This document shows, piece after piece, positions 50,104 to 58,551 of a stretch of DNA of 64,000 bases. The stretch's first letter is position 1. Every line of letters begins with the position of its first letter. The translations under genes were made by a program, and so were the position numbers. Origin of the DNA: Microbacterium sp. Au-Mic1 (GTDB taxonomy: Bacteria > Actinomycetota > Actinomycetes > Actinomycetales > Microbacteriaceae); contig NZ_JAJTTF010000009.1 in assembly GCF_021341785.1 (NCBI RefSeq), positions 98,045 to 162,044 of the forward strand, in the 5' to 3' direction. Below the pieces are notes generated by a model that saw only the letters and a list, made by a program, of their open reading frames with translations, made no database searches and was not told the DNA's origin.

Positions 50104-51536
50104 CCGACCTTCACCCCTCCGCCCCGCTCCGCGTCGCGATCGTCGGCGCAGGCCCCGCCGGGATCTACGCCGGCAACATCCTCGCGAACGCCGTGGCCGC
50201 CCGTGCCGACGGGAGCACCTTCCGCACCGTCGAGATCGACCTGTTCGAGTCGCTGCCCGCGCCCTACGGACTGATCCGCTACGGCGTCGCCCCCGACCAC
50301 CCGCGCATCAAGGGCATCGTGAACTCGCTGCACGAGATGCTCGACGCTCAGGGCGTCGACGCCGACCGTCGCACCATCCGCTTCCTCGGCAACATCGAGG
50401 TCGGCCGCGATGTGTCGGTCGACGAGCTGCAGGCCCGCTACCACGCCGTGGTGCTCGCGACGGGCGCGATCCGCGACGCCGCCCTGCGCATCCCCGGTGT
50501 CGACCTGCCCGGCTCCTATGGCGCCGCCGACTTCGTCTCGTGGTTCGACGGCCACCCCGACGTGCCCCGCACCTGGCCGCTCGTGGACGAGCAGGTCGCG
50601 GTGATCGGCAACGGCAACGTCGCGCTCGACGTCGCCCGCATCCTCGCCAAGCTGCCGGAGAACCTGCGCAGCACCGAGGTGCCGGACAACGTGCTCGCGG
50701 GGCTCGAGGCCTCCGCCGTCACCGACGTGCACGTGTTCGGCCGCCGCGGGCCCGCCGACATCAAGTTCACCCCGATCGAGCTCCGCGAGCTCGGCGAGGT
50801 CGCCGGGGTCGACATCATCGTCGACGACGCCGACTTCGCGGGCGTGGATCCGGCCTCGGCGCCGAACAACCAGCTGAAGATCATGCTGCGCACGCTGAAC
50901 GCGTGGCGCGACCGCCCGGAGAACCGCGGCGAGAGCACGGGCGCGACCCGCCGCCTGCACCTGCACTTCTGGCACGCGCCGGTGGAGATCGTCGGATCCG
51001 ACCGCGTCGAGAAGGTGCGCTTCGAGCGCACGGCTCCGGCCGAGGACGGATCCGTCTCGGGCACCGGCGAGTTCGTCGAGTACCCGATCACGGCCGTGTA
51101 CCGCGCGGTGGGCTACTTCGGCTCGCCGATCGTCGACGCCCCCTTCGACGCGCAGCGCGGCGTGGTGCCGAACGAGGCCGGACGCGTCGACGACACGACG
51201 GGCCTGTACGCGACCGGCTGGATCAAGCGCGGTCCGGTGGGCCTCATCGGGCACACCAAGTCGGACGCGACCGAGACCATCGCGAACCTGCTCGAGGACG
51301 CCGAGGCCGGCCTCCTCGCGGCCCCGACCGAGACGGCGGACGTCCTCGACCTGCTCGCCGAGCGCGAGGTCGAGGTGACCACGTGGGACGGGTGGCTCGA
51401 GCTCGACGCGCACGAGCGCGCCCTGGGCGCCGCGCACGAGCACACCCGCGAGCGGGTCAAGGTCGTGCCGCGCGAGGAGCAGGTCGAGATCTCGCGCAGC
51501 ACGACGCTCTCGAGCACCGGGGCGCTCGCCCGATGA
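50100..51536 (+). CDS. fprA: Ferredoxin-NADP+ reductase, adrenodoxin-reductase type (FprA)
   Basis: 478 aa. FAD motif [14 protein letters not shown] (about 12-25), [23 protein letters not shown] motif [17 protein letters not shown] (about 176-192), and C-terminal GYFGSPI...[21 protein letters not shown]. It passes electrons from NADPH to ferredoxin, here most likely FdxA for sulfite reductase. GTG overlaps the cobA stop; the fdxA ATG overlaps its stop. Confidence 0.93.
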   Translation: MTDLHPSAPLRVAIVGAGPAGIYAGNILANAVAARADGSTFRTVEIDLFESLPAPYGLIRYGVAPDHPRIKGIVNSLHEMLDAQGVDADRRTIRFLGNIEVGRDVSVDELQARYHAVVLATGAIRDAALRIPGVDLPGSYGAADFVSWFDGHPDVPRTWPLVDEQVAVIGNGNVALDVARILAKLPENLRSTEVPDNVLAGLEASAVTDVHVFGRRGPADIKFTPIELRELGEVAGVDIIVDDADFAGVDPASAPNNQLKIMLRTLNAWRDRPENRGESTGATRRLHLHFWHAPVEIVGSDRVEKVRFERTAPAEDGSVSGTGEFVEYPITAVYRAVGYFGSPIVDAPFDAQRGVVPNEAGRVDDTTGLYATGWIKRGPVGLIGHTKSDATETIANLLEDAEAGLLAAPTETADVLDLLAEREVEVTTWDGWLELDAHERALGAAHEHTRERVKVVPREEQVEISRSTTLSSTGALAR

Positions 51537-51862
51537 CCTACGTGATCGCGCTGCCCTGCGTGGATGTGAAGGACCGCGCGTGCATCGACGAATGCCCTGT
51601 GGACTGCATCTACGAGGGTGAGCGCTCCCTGTACATCCATCCCGACGAGTGCGTCGACTGCGGCGCCTGCGAGCCCGTCTGCCCGGTCGAGGCGATCTAT
51701 TACGAGGACGACCTGCCCGACGAGTGGACCGACTACTACACGGCGAACGTCGCGTTCTTCGACGAGATCGGGTCCCCGGGCGGAGCCGCCAAGGTCGGGC
51801 CCTATGCCTTCGACCACCCCGTCATCGCCGCGCTCCCGCCCCAGGCCGACGGACATGACTGA
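51533..51862 (+). CDS. fdxA: Ferredoxin FdxA (7Fe/[3Fe-4S][4Fe-4S] type)
   Basis: 109 aa. [29 protein letters not shown] supplies the first cluster cysteines, [22 protein letters not shown] the second set, and [23 protein letters not shown] the C-terminal extension of actinobacterial FdxA. It is the likely donor to sulfite reductase. Confidence 0.93.
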   Translation: MTYVIALPCVDVKDRACIDECPVDCIYEGERSLYIHPDECVDCGACEPVCPVEAIYYEDDLPDEWTDYYTANVAFFDEIGSPGGAAKVGPYAFDHPVIAALPPQADGHD

Positions 51863-51880
51863 GGCGCCACTCGGATCCGG

Positions 51881-51966
51881 TCCCGAATCACCGAGCCTGT
51901 CCCCTATCGCCGACGGATCCGCCCGATACCTCGGTGGTACGGGACATCGTCGGCGGAACGGGACGC
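51881..51966. repeat. Palindromic repeat, family C (copy 2), intergenic
   Basis: tcccgaatcaccga ... gaacgggacgc, with central ggatccg, matches the element inside cysH. It fills the gap between fdxA and the flavoprotein gene and ends just before the latter's ribosome site. Confidence 0.65.
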
Positions 51967-51982
51967 GCGAGGAGGCGAGCTC

Positions 51983-52918
51983 ATGACCGGCACGATCGAC
52001 GATCCCTACGACGTGCTCATCGTGGGAGGGGGCCCGGCCGGGCTCTCGGCCGCGCTGAACCTCGCGCGCTCTCTCGCGCGCGTGCTCGTGGTCGACGCGG
52101 ATCGGCCGCGCAACGCCGCGACCCTCATCTCGCACGGCTTCCTCACCCGCGACGGCATCCCCCCGCACGAGCTGCGGCGGATCGCGCGGGAAGAGCTCGC
52201 CGCCTACCCGAACGTCACGATCCGCACCCGCGAGCGGGTGTTCCAGATCGAGGCCGACGGATCCGGCTTCGTCGCCGGGATCGGCCGTCGCACACCCGAG
52301 ACGCAGGTCGCCGCTCATCGCGTGCTCCTCGCCACCGGGCTGCGCGAGACGCTGCCCGAGGTGCCGAACCTGCGCGGCTTCTACGGCGTGAGCCTGTTCA
52401 GCTGCGCGGCCTGCGACGCCTGGGAACTGCAGGACCGCCCGCTCGCCCTCATCGGCGAGACGACTGATCTCGCCGCCCGCGCCCGGCTCATCGCACGGTG
52501 GACGAAGCGGCTCACGGTCTTCACGAACGACGCCGACACCGTCGACACGGCGGAGGAGGCCGAGCTCGCGGCCGCCGGTATCGCAGTCGAGCGCAGCCCG
52601 ATCACCGAGCTGCACGGCGAGCGCGGGGCGCTTACCGGCATCCGACTCGTCGACGGATCCGTGCACGCGGTCGAGGGCGGCTTCGTGCGCCCGGAGTGGG
52701 AGACCGACCTCTCGTTCCTGCCCGCGCTCTCACCCGACCTCGACGCGCACGGTCACCTCGCGGCCGACCGTGCGGGCCGCACCAGCGTGCCAGGGCTGTA
52801 CGCCGCGGGCGACGTCGCCTCCCCCGGTCCGCAGCAGCTCGTCGTCGCCGCCGGCGCCGGGGCGCGGGTGGCCGCCGTGATGATCCACGACTCGATCGGC
52901 GTCGCGACGGCGCACTGA
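51983..52918 (+). CDS. Thioredoxin-reductase-like flavoprotein with degenerate NADPH site
   Basis: 311 aa. FAD motif VLIVGGGPAGLSAALNLAR (12-30), a redox pair FSCAACDAW (C141, C144) at the TrxR CxxC position, and C-terminal GLYAAGDVASPGPQQLVVAAGAGARVA (FAD site). The NADPH-binding Rossmann motif (normally GxGxxA) reads LIGETTDLAARA, so the hydride donor may differ. GAGGAGG precedes the ATG. It may reduce the thioredoxin-like partner of APS reductase or serve a separate disulfide reaction. Confidence 0.78.
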   Translation: MTGTIDDPYDVLIVGGGPAGLSAALNLARSLARVLVVDADRPRNAATLISHGFLTRDGIPPHELRRIAREELAAYPNVTIRTRERVFQIEADGSGFVAGIGRRTPETQVAAHRVLLATGLRETLPEVPNLRGFYGVSLFSCAACDAWELQDRPLALIGETTDLAARARLIARWTKRLTVFTNDADTVDTAEEAELAAAGIAVERSPITELHGERGALTGIRLVDGSVHAVEGGFVRPEWETDLSFLPALSPDLDAHGHLAADRAGRTSVPGLYAAGDVASPGPQQLVVAAGAGARVAAVMIHDSIGVATAH

Positions 52919-52954
52919 CGCACCCGGGGTCGGAGCAGGCGCTCGTCGCGCCGT

Positions 52955-53039
52955 GCGCGTTCGGGAGGAGTTCCCTCGACCGGGAGGACGGATCTGGGGA
53001 TCCACTCCTCCCGAGCGCGAGATCTCCTCCCGAACGCGC
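52955..53039. repeat. Inverted repeat with perfect 16-nt arms
   Basis: GCGCGTTCGGGAGGAG (52955-52970) pairs with CTCCTCCCGAACGCGC (53024-53039); another ctcctcccgagcgcg lies inside. A weakly similar ctcctcccgagcgtg is at 41204-41218. It lies between convergent genes and may terminate both. Confidence 0.6.
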
Positions 53040-53096
53040 TGGTCGGCAGTGCGACCCCGGCCCCGCTCAGCCGGCAGCACTACGTCGGGGATCCGG

Positions 53097-53648
53097 TCAG
53101 CCGCGCCGTACCGCCTCGAGCAGCGCGACGAGCGGATGCGGGATCCGGTCCGCCGGCAGGGCTGCGACGACGTCGGCCGCGAAGCGGGTCTTTCGACCGC
53201 TCGCGGTGCCGGCGAAGCGATGCAGCTGCGCCTCGATCGAGCGGACCCTCTGCGCGGGCTGCCCCTGGAAGACGCGGAACAGGGCGAGCTCTCCCCGTGC
53301 GGCGAGCGTCTCCAGCACCCGCTCAGGGCCGGCCGCGCGGATCACCTCGTCCTCGAGATCCCGCTCGCAGCCGAAGAACCCCAGCCGAGCGATGACGGCA
53401 GGATCCGTCTCGCCGTCGGCCAGCAGCCCTCCAGCCACGAGCGCGCCGAGCACGTAGCGCAGCTCGGCGGCGTCGTAGAGCCCGAGCACCGGAACGGCCG
53501 GGTCCCGTCGCTCCAGCCAGGACCGCAGGTTCGTGATGCCGCCGAGAGAGACGACGTCCGCGCGGAGGTCGTCCCCGCGGACGCGCGCGGCGGCGAGCAG
53601 CGCGAGGCGGTCGCTCTCGCCCTCCACGACCACGACAGACGGCTCCAT
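53097..53648 (-). CDS. Stand-alone TOPRIM (OLD-nuclease-like) domain protein, 183 aa
   Basis: VVVVEGESDRLALLAAA at residues 5-21 is the TOPRIM Glu motif; VSLGGITNLRSWL and VLGLYDAAEL follow, the latter at the usual DxD position but with only one Asp. Then FGCERDLEDEVIRAAG and QPAQRVRSIEAQLHRFAGTASGRKTRFA, a conserved basic segment of this actinobacterial group. No ATPase domain is attached. Possibly a nuclease or nucleotidyl-transfer protein; function unknown. Confidence 0.7.
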   Translation of the reverse strand: MEPSVVVVEGESDRLALLAAARVRGDDLRADVVSLGGITNLRSWLERRDPAVPVLGLYDAAELRYVLGALVAGGLLADGETDPAVIARLGFFGCERDLEDEVIRAAGPERVLETLAARGELALFRVFQGQPAQRVRSIEAQLHRFAGTASGRKTRFAADVVAALPADRIPHPLVALLEAVRRG

Positions 53649-53745
53649 CCCCCGACGCTACCGGGCGGGGGACGGCCATGGCGGCGCGGATCGCGCATCG
53701 GCGCGCCGCTACCTCTCGTTCACCCCCACCCACGAGACTTCCTGC

Positions 53746-55161
53746 ATGAGCAACGGCGATCATCCCGAACCCCAGGCGACCGCGAACAGCGGAGCCGTGG
53801 CGGTGGTGGGCCTGGACCTGCGCGGGGACGAGCCGGCGCCGAAGAAGCAGATCTACTCCTGGGCCCTCTGGGACTGGGCGACGCAGCCGTTCCACTCGGT
53901 GATCCTGACCTTCATCTTCACAGCGCTGTACCTGACGTCCGACGCGTTCCTGCCGGCCGACCTCGCCTCGCTCGCGGACAAGGATCCGGCCAAGGTCTCG
54001 GGGATCGCCGAGCTCACGAGCGGCCTCGGGCTCGGCGGCACCGTCGCCGGCTTCGCCATCCTGCTGCTTGCGCCCGTGCTCGGCCAGCGCGCCGACGCGG
54101 CAGGCCGGCAGAAGCTGTGGCTCGGGATCGGCACCGGCGCCCTGATCCTGTGCATGCTCGGGCTCTGGTTCGTCACGCCGACGCCCGCGCTGTTCTGGCT
54201 GGGGGTCGCCCTGATCTCCGCCGGCGTCGTGTTCAGCGAGATCGCCTCGGTGAACTCGAACGCGATGCTCATCTCGATCGCGAGTCCGAAGACGGTCGGA
54301 CGGATCTCGGGTCTCGGCTGGGGCTTCGGCTATCTGGGCGGCATCGTGGCGCTCGTGCTGGTGATCGTGTTCTACATGGCGGACTGGTTCGGTCTCTCCG
54401 CGGACGGCGGACTGCCGTTCCGCATCATCGCCATCGGCTGCGCGGTGTGGGCGATCGGGTTCTCGATCCCCATCTTCCTGAACGTGCCGGAGCCGTCGCT
54501 GGGCCGGGCCGATCGGAAGGTGGGCTTCTTCGCCTCCTACGTCCTGCTCGTGAAGGACGTCATCGGCCTGTATCGGAACCCCAGCACTCGCACCACGTTC
54601 TGGTTCCTCGTCGCGAGCGCCGTGTTCCGCGACGGCCTGGGCGCCGTCTTCACGTTCGGCGCCGTCATCGCCAGCACGGTCTTCGGCTTCAAGTTCATCG
54701 AGCTCGTGATCTTCGGCGTCGCGGCGAACCTCATCGCCGGGGTGTCTACGATCCTCGCCGGGCGTCTCGACGACCGCTGGGGCCCGAAACGACTGATCAT
54801 CATCTCGCTCGCCTGCATGTGCGTCGCGGGCACGGCGGTGTTCGCCCTGGTCGACACCGGGCGGATCGCCTACTGGATCGGCGGTCTGATCCTGTGCGCC
54901 TTCGTCGGACCGGCGCAGTCCGCGGGTCGGTCGTTCCTGGCCCGGGTCACGCCCGCCGGCCGCGAAGGAGAGGTCTTCGGGCTCTACGCGACGACCGGCC
55001 GCGCGGCGAGCTGGATCGCCCAGGGCGCCTGGACGCTGCTCATCATCCTGACGGGCAATACGAAGTTCGGGATCCTCGGGATCGTCGCGGTCCTGCTCGC
55101 GGGGCTCCTGCTGCTCCTGCCGGTCAAGGAGGCGCGGCGGAGCGTCCACCTGTCGCACTAG
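53746..55161 (+). CDS. MFS transporter, UMF1/Atg22-like family, 471 aa
   Basis: Twelve predicted helices. The N-terminal IYSWALWDWATQPFHSVILTFIFTALYL is the hallmark of Atg22-like (UMF1) permeases, with GFAILLLAPVLGQRADAAGRQKLW after helix 2 and a matching LAGRLDDRWGPKRLI in the second half. Relatives export amino acids or sugars; the substrate here is unknown. The frame is open from 53533 antisense to the TOPRIM gene, but the ATG at 53746 gives the normal family N-terminus. Confidence 0.82.
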   Translation: MSNGDHPEPQATANSGAVAVVGLDLRGDEPAPKKQIYSWALWDWATQPFHSVILTFIFTALYLTSDAFLPADLASLADKDPAKVSGIAELTSGLGLGGTVAGFAILLLAPVLGQRADAAGRQKLWLGIGTGALILCMLGLWFVTPTPALFWLGVALISAGVVFSEIASVNSNAMLISIASPKTVGRISGLGWGFGYLGGIVALVLVIVFYMADWFGLSADGGLPFRIIAIGCAVWAIGFSIPIFLNVPEPSLGRADRKVGFFASYVLLVKDVIGLYRNPSTRTTFWFLVASAVFRDGLGAVFTFGAVIASTVFGFKFIELVIFGVAANLIAGVSTILAGRLDDRWGPKRLIIISLACMCVAGTAVFALVDTGRIAYWIGGLILCAFVGPAQSAGRSFLARVTPAGREGEVFGLYATTGRAASWIAQGAWTLLIILTGNTKFGILGIVAVLLAGLLLLLPVKEARRSVHLSH

Positions 55162-55206
55162 CCCCGGTTCCGCGGCGCTGCGCCCGCGCCCCGGGTCGCC
55201 CGGCGG

Positions 55207-55890
55207 CTACGCCTCGAACGCGGTCAGGAGTTCGGGCGCCGCGCCCGCCGCGCGCAGCCGGTCGCGCATCGCCCGGGCGGCGAGCTCGTACGGACGCTCG
55301 TCCTGCAGGAGCAGCGAGCGCGAGTTCGCCTCCTCGTTCAGCGCCACGAGCTCGAACGCCAGCAGCTCCGGGTCGGTCACGGCGGCGAGCTCCTCCCCCG
55401 CCATCGCGTACCGCAGTTGCGCCTCGATGTAGCCGTACCAGTCCACGAGAGCCGTGCGCACGGCATCGCGCACGGGACCGGGCTTGGAATCGACGTCGGC
55501 CGCGGTCGCTGCGAAGAAGCAGCCGCCGGTGAAGACACGGTCGCGGGAGTAGTCCAGCGCGTAGCGGAGCAGGGCGGACAGCCGCCGCACGCCGCGAGGC
55601 TCGGTGCGCGCCCGCTCGACGATGTGCGCCGCGAAGACGTCTCGCGCGGCGGCGATGGTCGCGAGCTGCAGACCCTCCTTGCTCTGGAACAGTGTCGCGA
55701 TGCTGCTCTTGCCCCGACCGGACGCCGTCGCCAGCCTCCCGATCGTGAGCCCGTCCAGGCCGTCCACCGACGCGATGTCGGTCGCGCTCTCGAGCACGGT
55801 GCGTCGCGAGGCGTCTCCGCGCAGGCGACGACCGTCGGGAGCCGCACCCCGCGATGGCTCGGCGGCGGTGTGGACGGCGATCTCGGACAT
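55207..55890 (-). CDS. TetR family transcriptional regulator, 227 aa
   Basis: HTH at about 26-75 (DASRRTVLESATDIASVDGLDGLTIGRLATASGRGKSSIATLFQSKEGLQ) and a C-terminal domain typical of the TetR_C_16/33-type (YALDYSRDRVFTGGCFFAATAADVDSKPGPVRDAV). Divergent from an alpha/beta hydrolase across a perfect palindrome, the probable operator for both. Confidence 0.85.
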   Translation of the reverse strand: MSEIAVHTAAEPSRGAAPDGRRLRGDASRRTVLESATDIASVDGLDGLTIGRLATASGRGKSSIATLFQSKEGLQLATIAAARDVFAAHIVERARTEPRGVRRLSALLRYALDYSRDRVFTGGCFFAATAADVDSKPGPVRDAVRTALVDWYGYIEAQLRYAMAGEELAAVTDPELLAFELVALNEEANSRSLLLQDERPYELAARAMRDRLRAAGAAPELLTAFEA

Positions 55891-55902
55891 GACTCTAGTG
55901 TA

Positions 55903-55916
55903 CGAACGATCGTTCG
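55903..55916. promoter_or_regulatory. TetR operator palindrome CGAACGATCGTTCG
   Basis: A perfect 14-nt palindrome 13 nt from the TetR start; a second half-site, gaccgttcg (55931-55939), lies nearer the hydrolase gene. It has the form of canonical AcrR/TetR sites. Confidence 0.75.
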
Positions 55917-55964
55917 CTTATTCTACGTATGACCGTTCGTATTCTTTGTTCGAAAGGGGAACCG

Positions 55965-56933
55965 ATGCCCGCCTCCGCCCGCCTGATCCTGGGCGGCATC
56001 CGCACCGCCGGAGCCGTCTCGCCGAACCTCGCCGGCCGGCTCGCGCTGCGCCTGTTCTTCACGACGACACCGCGCATGGCCGTGAGTGACGCAGACCTCG
56101 CCACGCACCAGGCCGCACAGCGCGAACGGATCCCGATCCGCGGATCCGAGATCGTCACCTACCACTGGGGCCGTGGCGAGCGCGCCGTCCTGCTGCTGCA
56201 CGGGTGGCAGGGACGCGCGTCGCAGTTCGCGCCGCTCGTTCGAGAGCTCGTCGCCGAGGGATTCAGGGTCGTCTCCTTCGACGCGCCCGGCCACGGGGAT
56301 TCACCGGGCCGCCGCACAGACCTGCGCGACTGGGTCGCCGCCGCGGAGCAGCTGCAACGCAGCGACGGTCCGTTCCATGCACTCGTCGGCCACTCCTTCG
56401 GCGGCCTCGCCGCGCTGACCGCGGCACGCACCTCTGTGCCGTCTCGCCGCGTCGCGGTCATCGCCGCCGCCTCCGCTCCGGCCGCATACCTCGCGGAGTT
56501 CTCCCGCACGCTCGGCCTCGACCCCGCCGCCGCAGCGAGCTTCGAGCAGAGGTTCAACGCCCGCTTCGGTCTGGATCGGGAAGGCATCGCCGCAGCCTAC
56601 GACGCGGTCCGGGATCCGCTGCCCTCCGACACCGAACTGCTCGTGGTGCACGATCGCAGAGATCGCCGAATGCCCGACGCAGACGCCGTGCGCCTGCACG
56701 CCGCGCACGCCGGACGCGCGCACCTGCTGCGCACCGAGGGCCTGGGTCACAACCGCGTGCTGCGGGCCGACCCGGTGCTGGACACCATCGTCGCCTTCGC
56801 CGGCGCCGGGGTCTCGAGCCTCGATTCGATGCGCTCCCGCGAGACCGACATCGGATCCGTCGGGCACGACGTCGACGCCGCCGTCACCCGGATCGACAGC
56901 CCGGCCGAGGGCCGCGCGGCCGTCGCGCCCTGA
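55965..56933 (+). CDS. Alpha/beta hydrolase, 322 aa
   Basis: VLLLHGWQGRASQF is the oxyanion loop (about 71-84), GHSFGG the nucleophile elbow (about 146-151), LLVVHDRRDRRMP the acid strand and GLGHNRVLRA the catalytic His. ATG 55965 with AAAGGGG upstream is preferred to ATG 55929, which lies inside the operator region. Likely TetR-controlled; substrate unknown. Confidence 0.85.
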   Translation: MPASARLILGGIRTAGAVSPNLAGRLALRLFFTTTPRMAVSDADLATHQAAQRERIPIRGSEIVTYHWGRGERAVLLLHGWQGRASQFAPLVRELVAEGFRVVSFDAPGHGDSPGRRTDLRDWVAAAEQLQRSDGPFHALVGHSFGGLAALTAARTSVPSRRVAVIAAASAPAAYLAEFSRTLGLDPAAAASFEQRFNARFGLDREGIAAAYDAVRDPLPSDTELLVVHDRRDRRMPDADAVRLHAAHAGRAHLLRTEGLGHNRVLRADPVLDTIVAFAGAGVSSLDSMRSRETDIGSVGHDVDAAVTRIDSPAEGRAAVAP

Positions 56934-56946
56934 ACGAGGCCGGGGG

Positions 56947-57516
56947 TCAGCGCCAGTTGGCGGCGATCTTGGCCAGCAGGCGGGCGAACTCGGCCTGCTC
57001 CTCCGCCGTCAGCGCCGACATCGCGCCGCGCAGAGCCTCGCGCCGGTCTCCGCGCACCCCGCGACCCATGCGCCGCCCCTCATCGGTGAGCACGATGCGG
57101 GTGCGGCGCGCATCGTCGGGATCCGCCTCTCGGCGCAGCCAGCCCCGCTCGACGCCCTGCTGCACGAGACGCGAGGCACGCGGCTGATCCACGCCGATCG
57201 CCTCGCCGAGTGCGCTCACGCTGAGCGGCCCCGAGGCCAGCGCCTCGAGCATGCGCAGCCGAGCGGGCGCCTCGCCGCGCCCGCCGCCCCACGGCCCCGC
57301 ACCACGACCGTGCGGTTCCCCGTGCGGGCCGCCGTGACCGCCGCGCTCCCCCCGCGGGCCGCCGTGACCGTGGAACCCGTCGCCACCGTGTCCGAAGTCC
57401 CCCTCGAGCATCCCGTGCCGATGCTCGCGCGGCGGACGCGGGCCACGGCCGCGCAGCAGACCGAGCGCCGCGACGATCGCGTCGAGGGGATCCGGGTTCT
57501 CGGTGTCATGAGGCAT
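56947..57516 (-). CDS. MarR family regulator with His/Gly-rich N-terminal segment, 189 aa
   Basis: Residues about 28-80 are a His/Gly-rich low-complexity stretch (HGGDGFHGHGG, HGGPHGEPHGRG), followed by a winged HTH (LRMLEALASGPLSVSALGEAIGVDQPRASRLVQQGVERGWLRREADPDDARRTRIVLT). Such stretches can bind Ni, Zn or Cu. The mRNA is probably leaderless: TAAAAT (plus 57523-57528) lies 6 nt before the ATG. Divergent from another His-rich MarR-like gene. Confidence 0.82.
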   Translation of the reverse strand: MPHDTENPDPLDAIVAALGLLRGRGPRPPREHRHGMLEGDFGHGGDGFHGHGGPRGERGGHGGPHGEPHGRGAGPWGGGRGEAPARLRMLEALASGPLSVSALGEAIGVDQPRASRLVQQGVERGWLRREADPDDARRTRIVLTDEGRRMGRGVRGDRREALRGAMSALTAEEQAEFARLLAKIAANWR

Positions 57517-57522
57517 CCTCCG

Positions 57523-57589
57523 ATTTTACATGTGACTTGACATGGATCCCTATTGCATGTCACACTGCATATACATGGCAGATGACATG
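57523..57589. promoter_or_regulatory. Divergent control region with TGACATG operators
   Basis: TGACATG (57538-57544) and CATGTCA (57556-57562) form an inverted repeat with an 11-nt gap; further TGACATG at 57583-57589 and ACATGT at 57528-57533. The first lies over the -35 zone of the leaderless MarR gene. These are likely binding sites of one or both MarR-like proteins. Confidence 0.55.
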
Positions 57590-57671
57590 GATCCGGAGAG
57601 TCCGGAGAGGCAGCCCCGCCGCGAACGGCGCCGAGCGGCCCGTCATCGCCCCCAGACCCGAAGGATTTCGC

Positions 57672-58448
57672 ATGAACAGCACAGAGAACACTTCAGAGAA
57701 CACGTCCCCCGACCAGAGCCGCCCGTTCGGCTTCTGGATCACCGCCGTCGACCGCCTGCTGGCGGCCGAGTTCGCCACCGCCTTCGAGGATGAGGGGATC
57801 ACCCGCCGCGACTGGCGGATCCTCAACGTCATCGACGGCACCGTTGCCGCGAGCCACGAGCTCGCGGACGGGAAGGTCCGCCGCCTGGCCGCCCTCGGCT
57901 GGATCGAGCGCACGGCCGACGGCTGGGCACTCACCGCGGACGGCGCCGCCGGCAAGGCGCGTCTGGCCACCGCCGTCGAGGAGATCCGAGCGCAGGTCGC
58001 CGGCGCCCTCGACCCCGAGGAGTTCGCCGCCTTGGCGGCCTCCCTCGAGAAGCTCGCCCGCGGCCTCGGCTACGAGGAGGGCAGGCGCCTCCCCCGCCGT
58101 CGTGCCGGTGAGCGCCACCGGGCCGGGCACGGGCGGGGCCACCGCGGATACCACCGCGGACACGGCGAGCACCACCACGCGACCGGATCCGGTCGCGGCG
58201 AGCGCCCGGGCTTCGGCCGCTTCGATCAGCACCTCGGCTTCGGCCACGAGTGGCTGGAACGAGAGCACCTCCGTCAGGAGCACCTCCGTCACGAGCACCG
58301 CTGCGGCGGCCGCCCCGATGGAGAGCACTCGCGCGGCGGGCACCGTCATGGCGAGCACTCGCGCGGCAGGGGTCCGCACGGCGGATTCCGCCCGCACACA
58401 CCGGAGCAGATCCACATCCACCTGCACGACGGCCGTCACGACGGCTGA
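57672..58448 (+). CDS. MarR-like regulator with long His-rich C-terminal tail, 258 aa
   Basis: Residues about 15-135 form a MarR-like winged-helix domain (FWITAVDRLLAAEFATAFEDEGITRRDWRILNVIDG ... VRRLAALGWIERTADGWALTADG). From about 150 the protein is dominated by His, Arg and Gly, with peptide repeats EHLRQ/EHLRH and GEHSRGG/GEHSRGR encoded by short DNA repeats. The tail could bind transition metals or nucleic acid. ATG 57672 chosen from the domain start; the open frame upstream passes through the operators. Confidence 0.75.
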   Translation: MNSTENTSENTSPDQSRPFGFWITAVDRLLAAEFATAFEDEGITRRDWRILNVIDGTVAASHELADGKVRRLAALGWIERTADGWALTADGAAGKARLATAVEEIRAQVAGALDPEEFAALAASLEKLARGLGYEEGRRLPRRRAGERHRAGHGRGHRGYHRGHGEHHHATGSGRGERPGFGRFDQHLGFGHEWLEREHLRQEHLRHEHRCGGRPDGEHSRGGHRHGEHSRGRGPHGGFRPHTPEQIHIHLHDGRHDG

Positions 58449-58459
58449 CCTGCACCCCT

Positions 58460-58495
58460 TCCGGCCCCTGCCCGCACTCGCGGACAGGGGCCGGA
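58460..58495 (+). terminator. Terminator hairpin after the His-rich regulator gene
   Basis: TCCGGCCCCTG pairs with CAGGGGCCGGA around a 14-nt loop, 12 nt after the stop codon. Confidence 0.65.
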
Positions 58496-58551
58496 TCCGT
58501 CTCTCCGCCCGCCTCGGAATAGAGCCCGAGCGGACGGGGTTTCCCTTTCAC

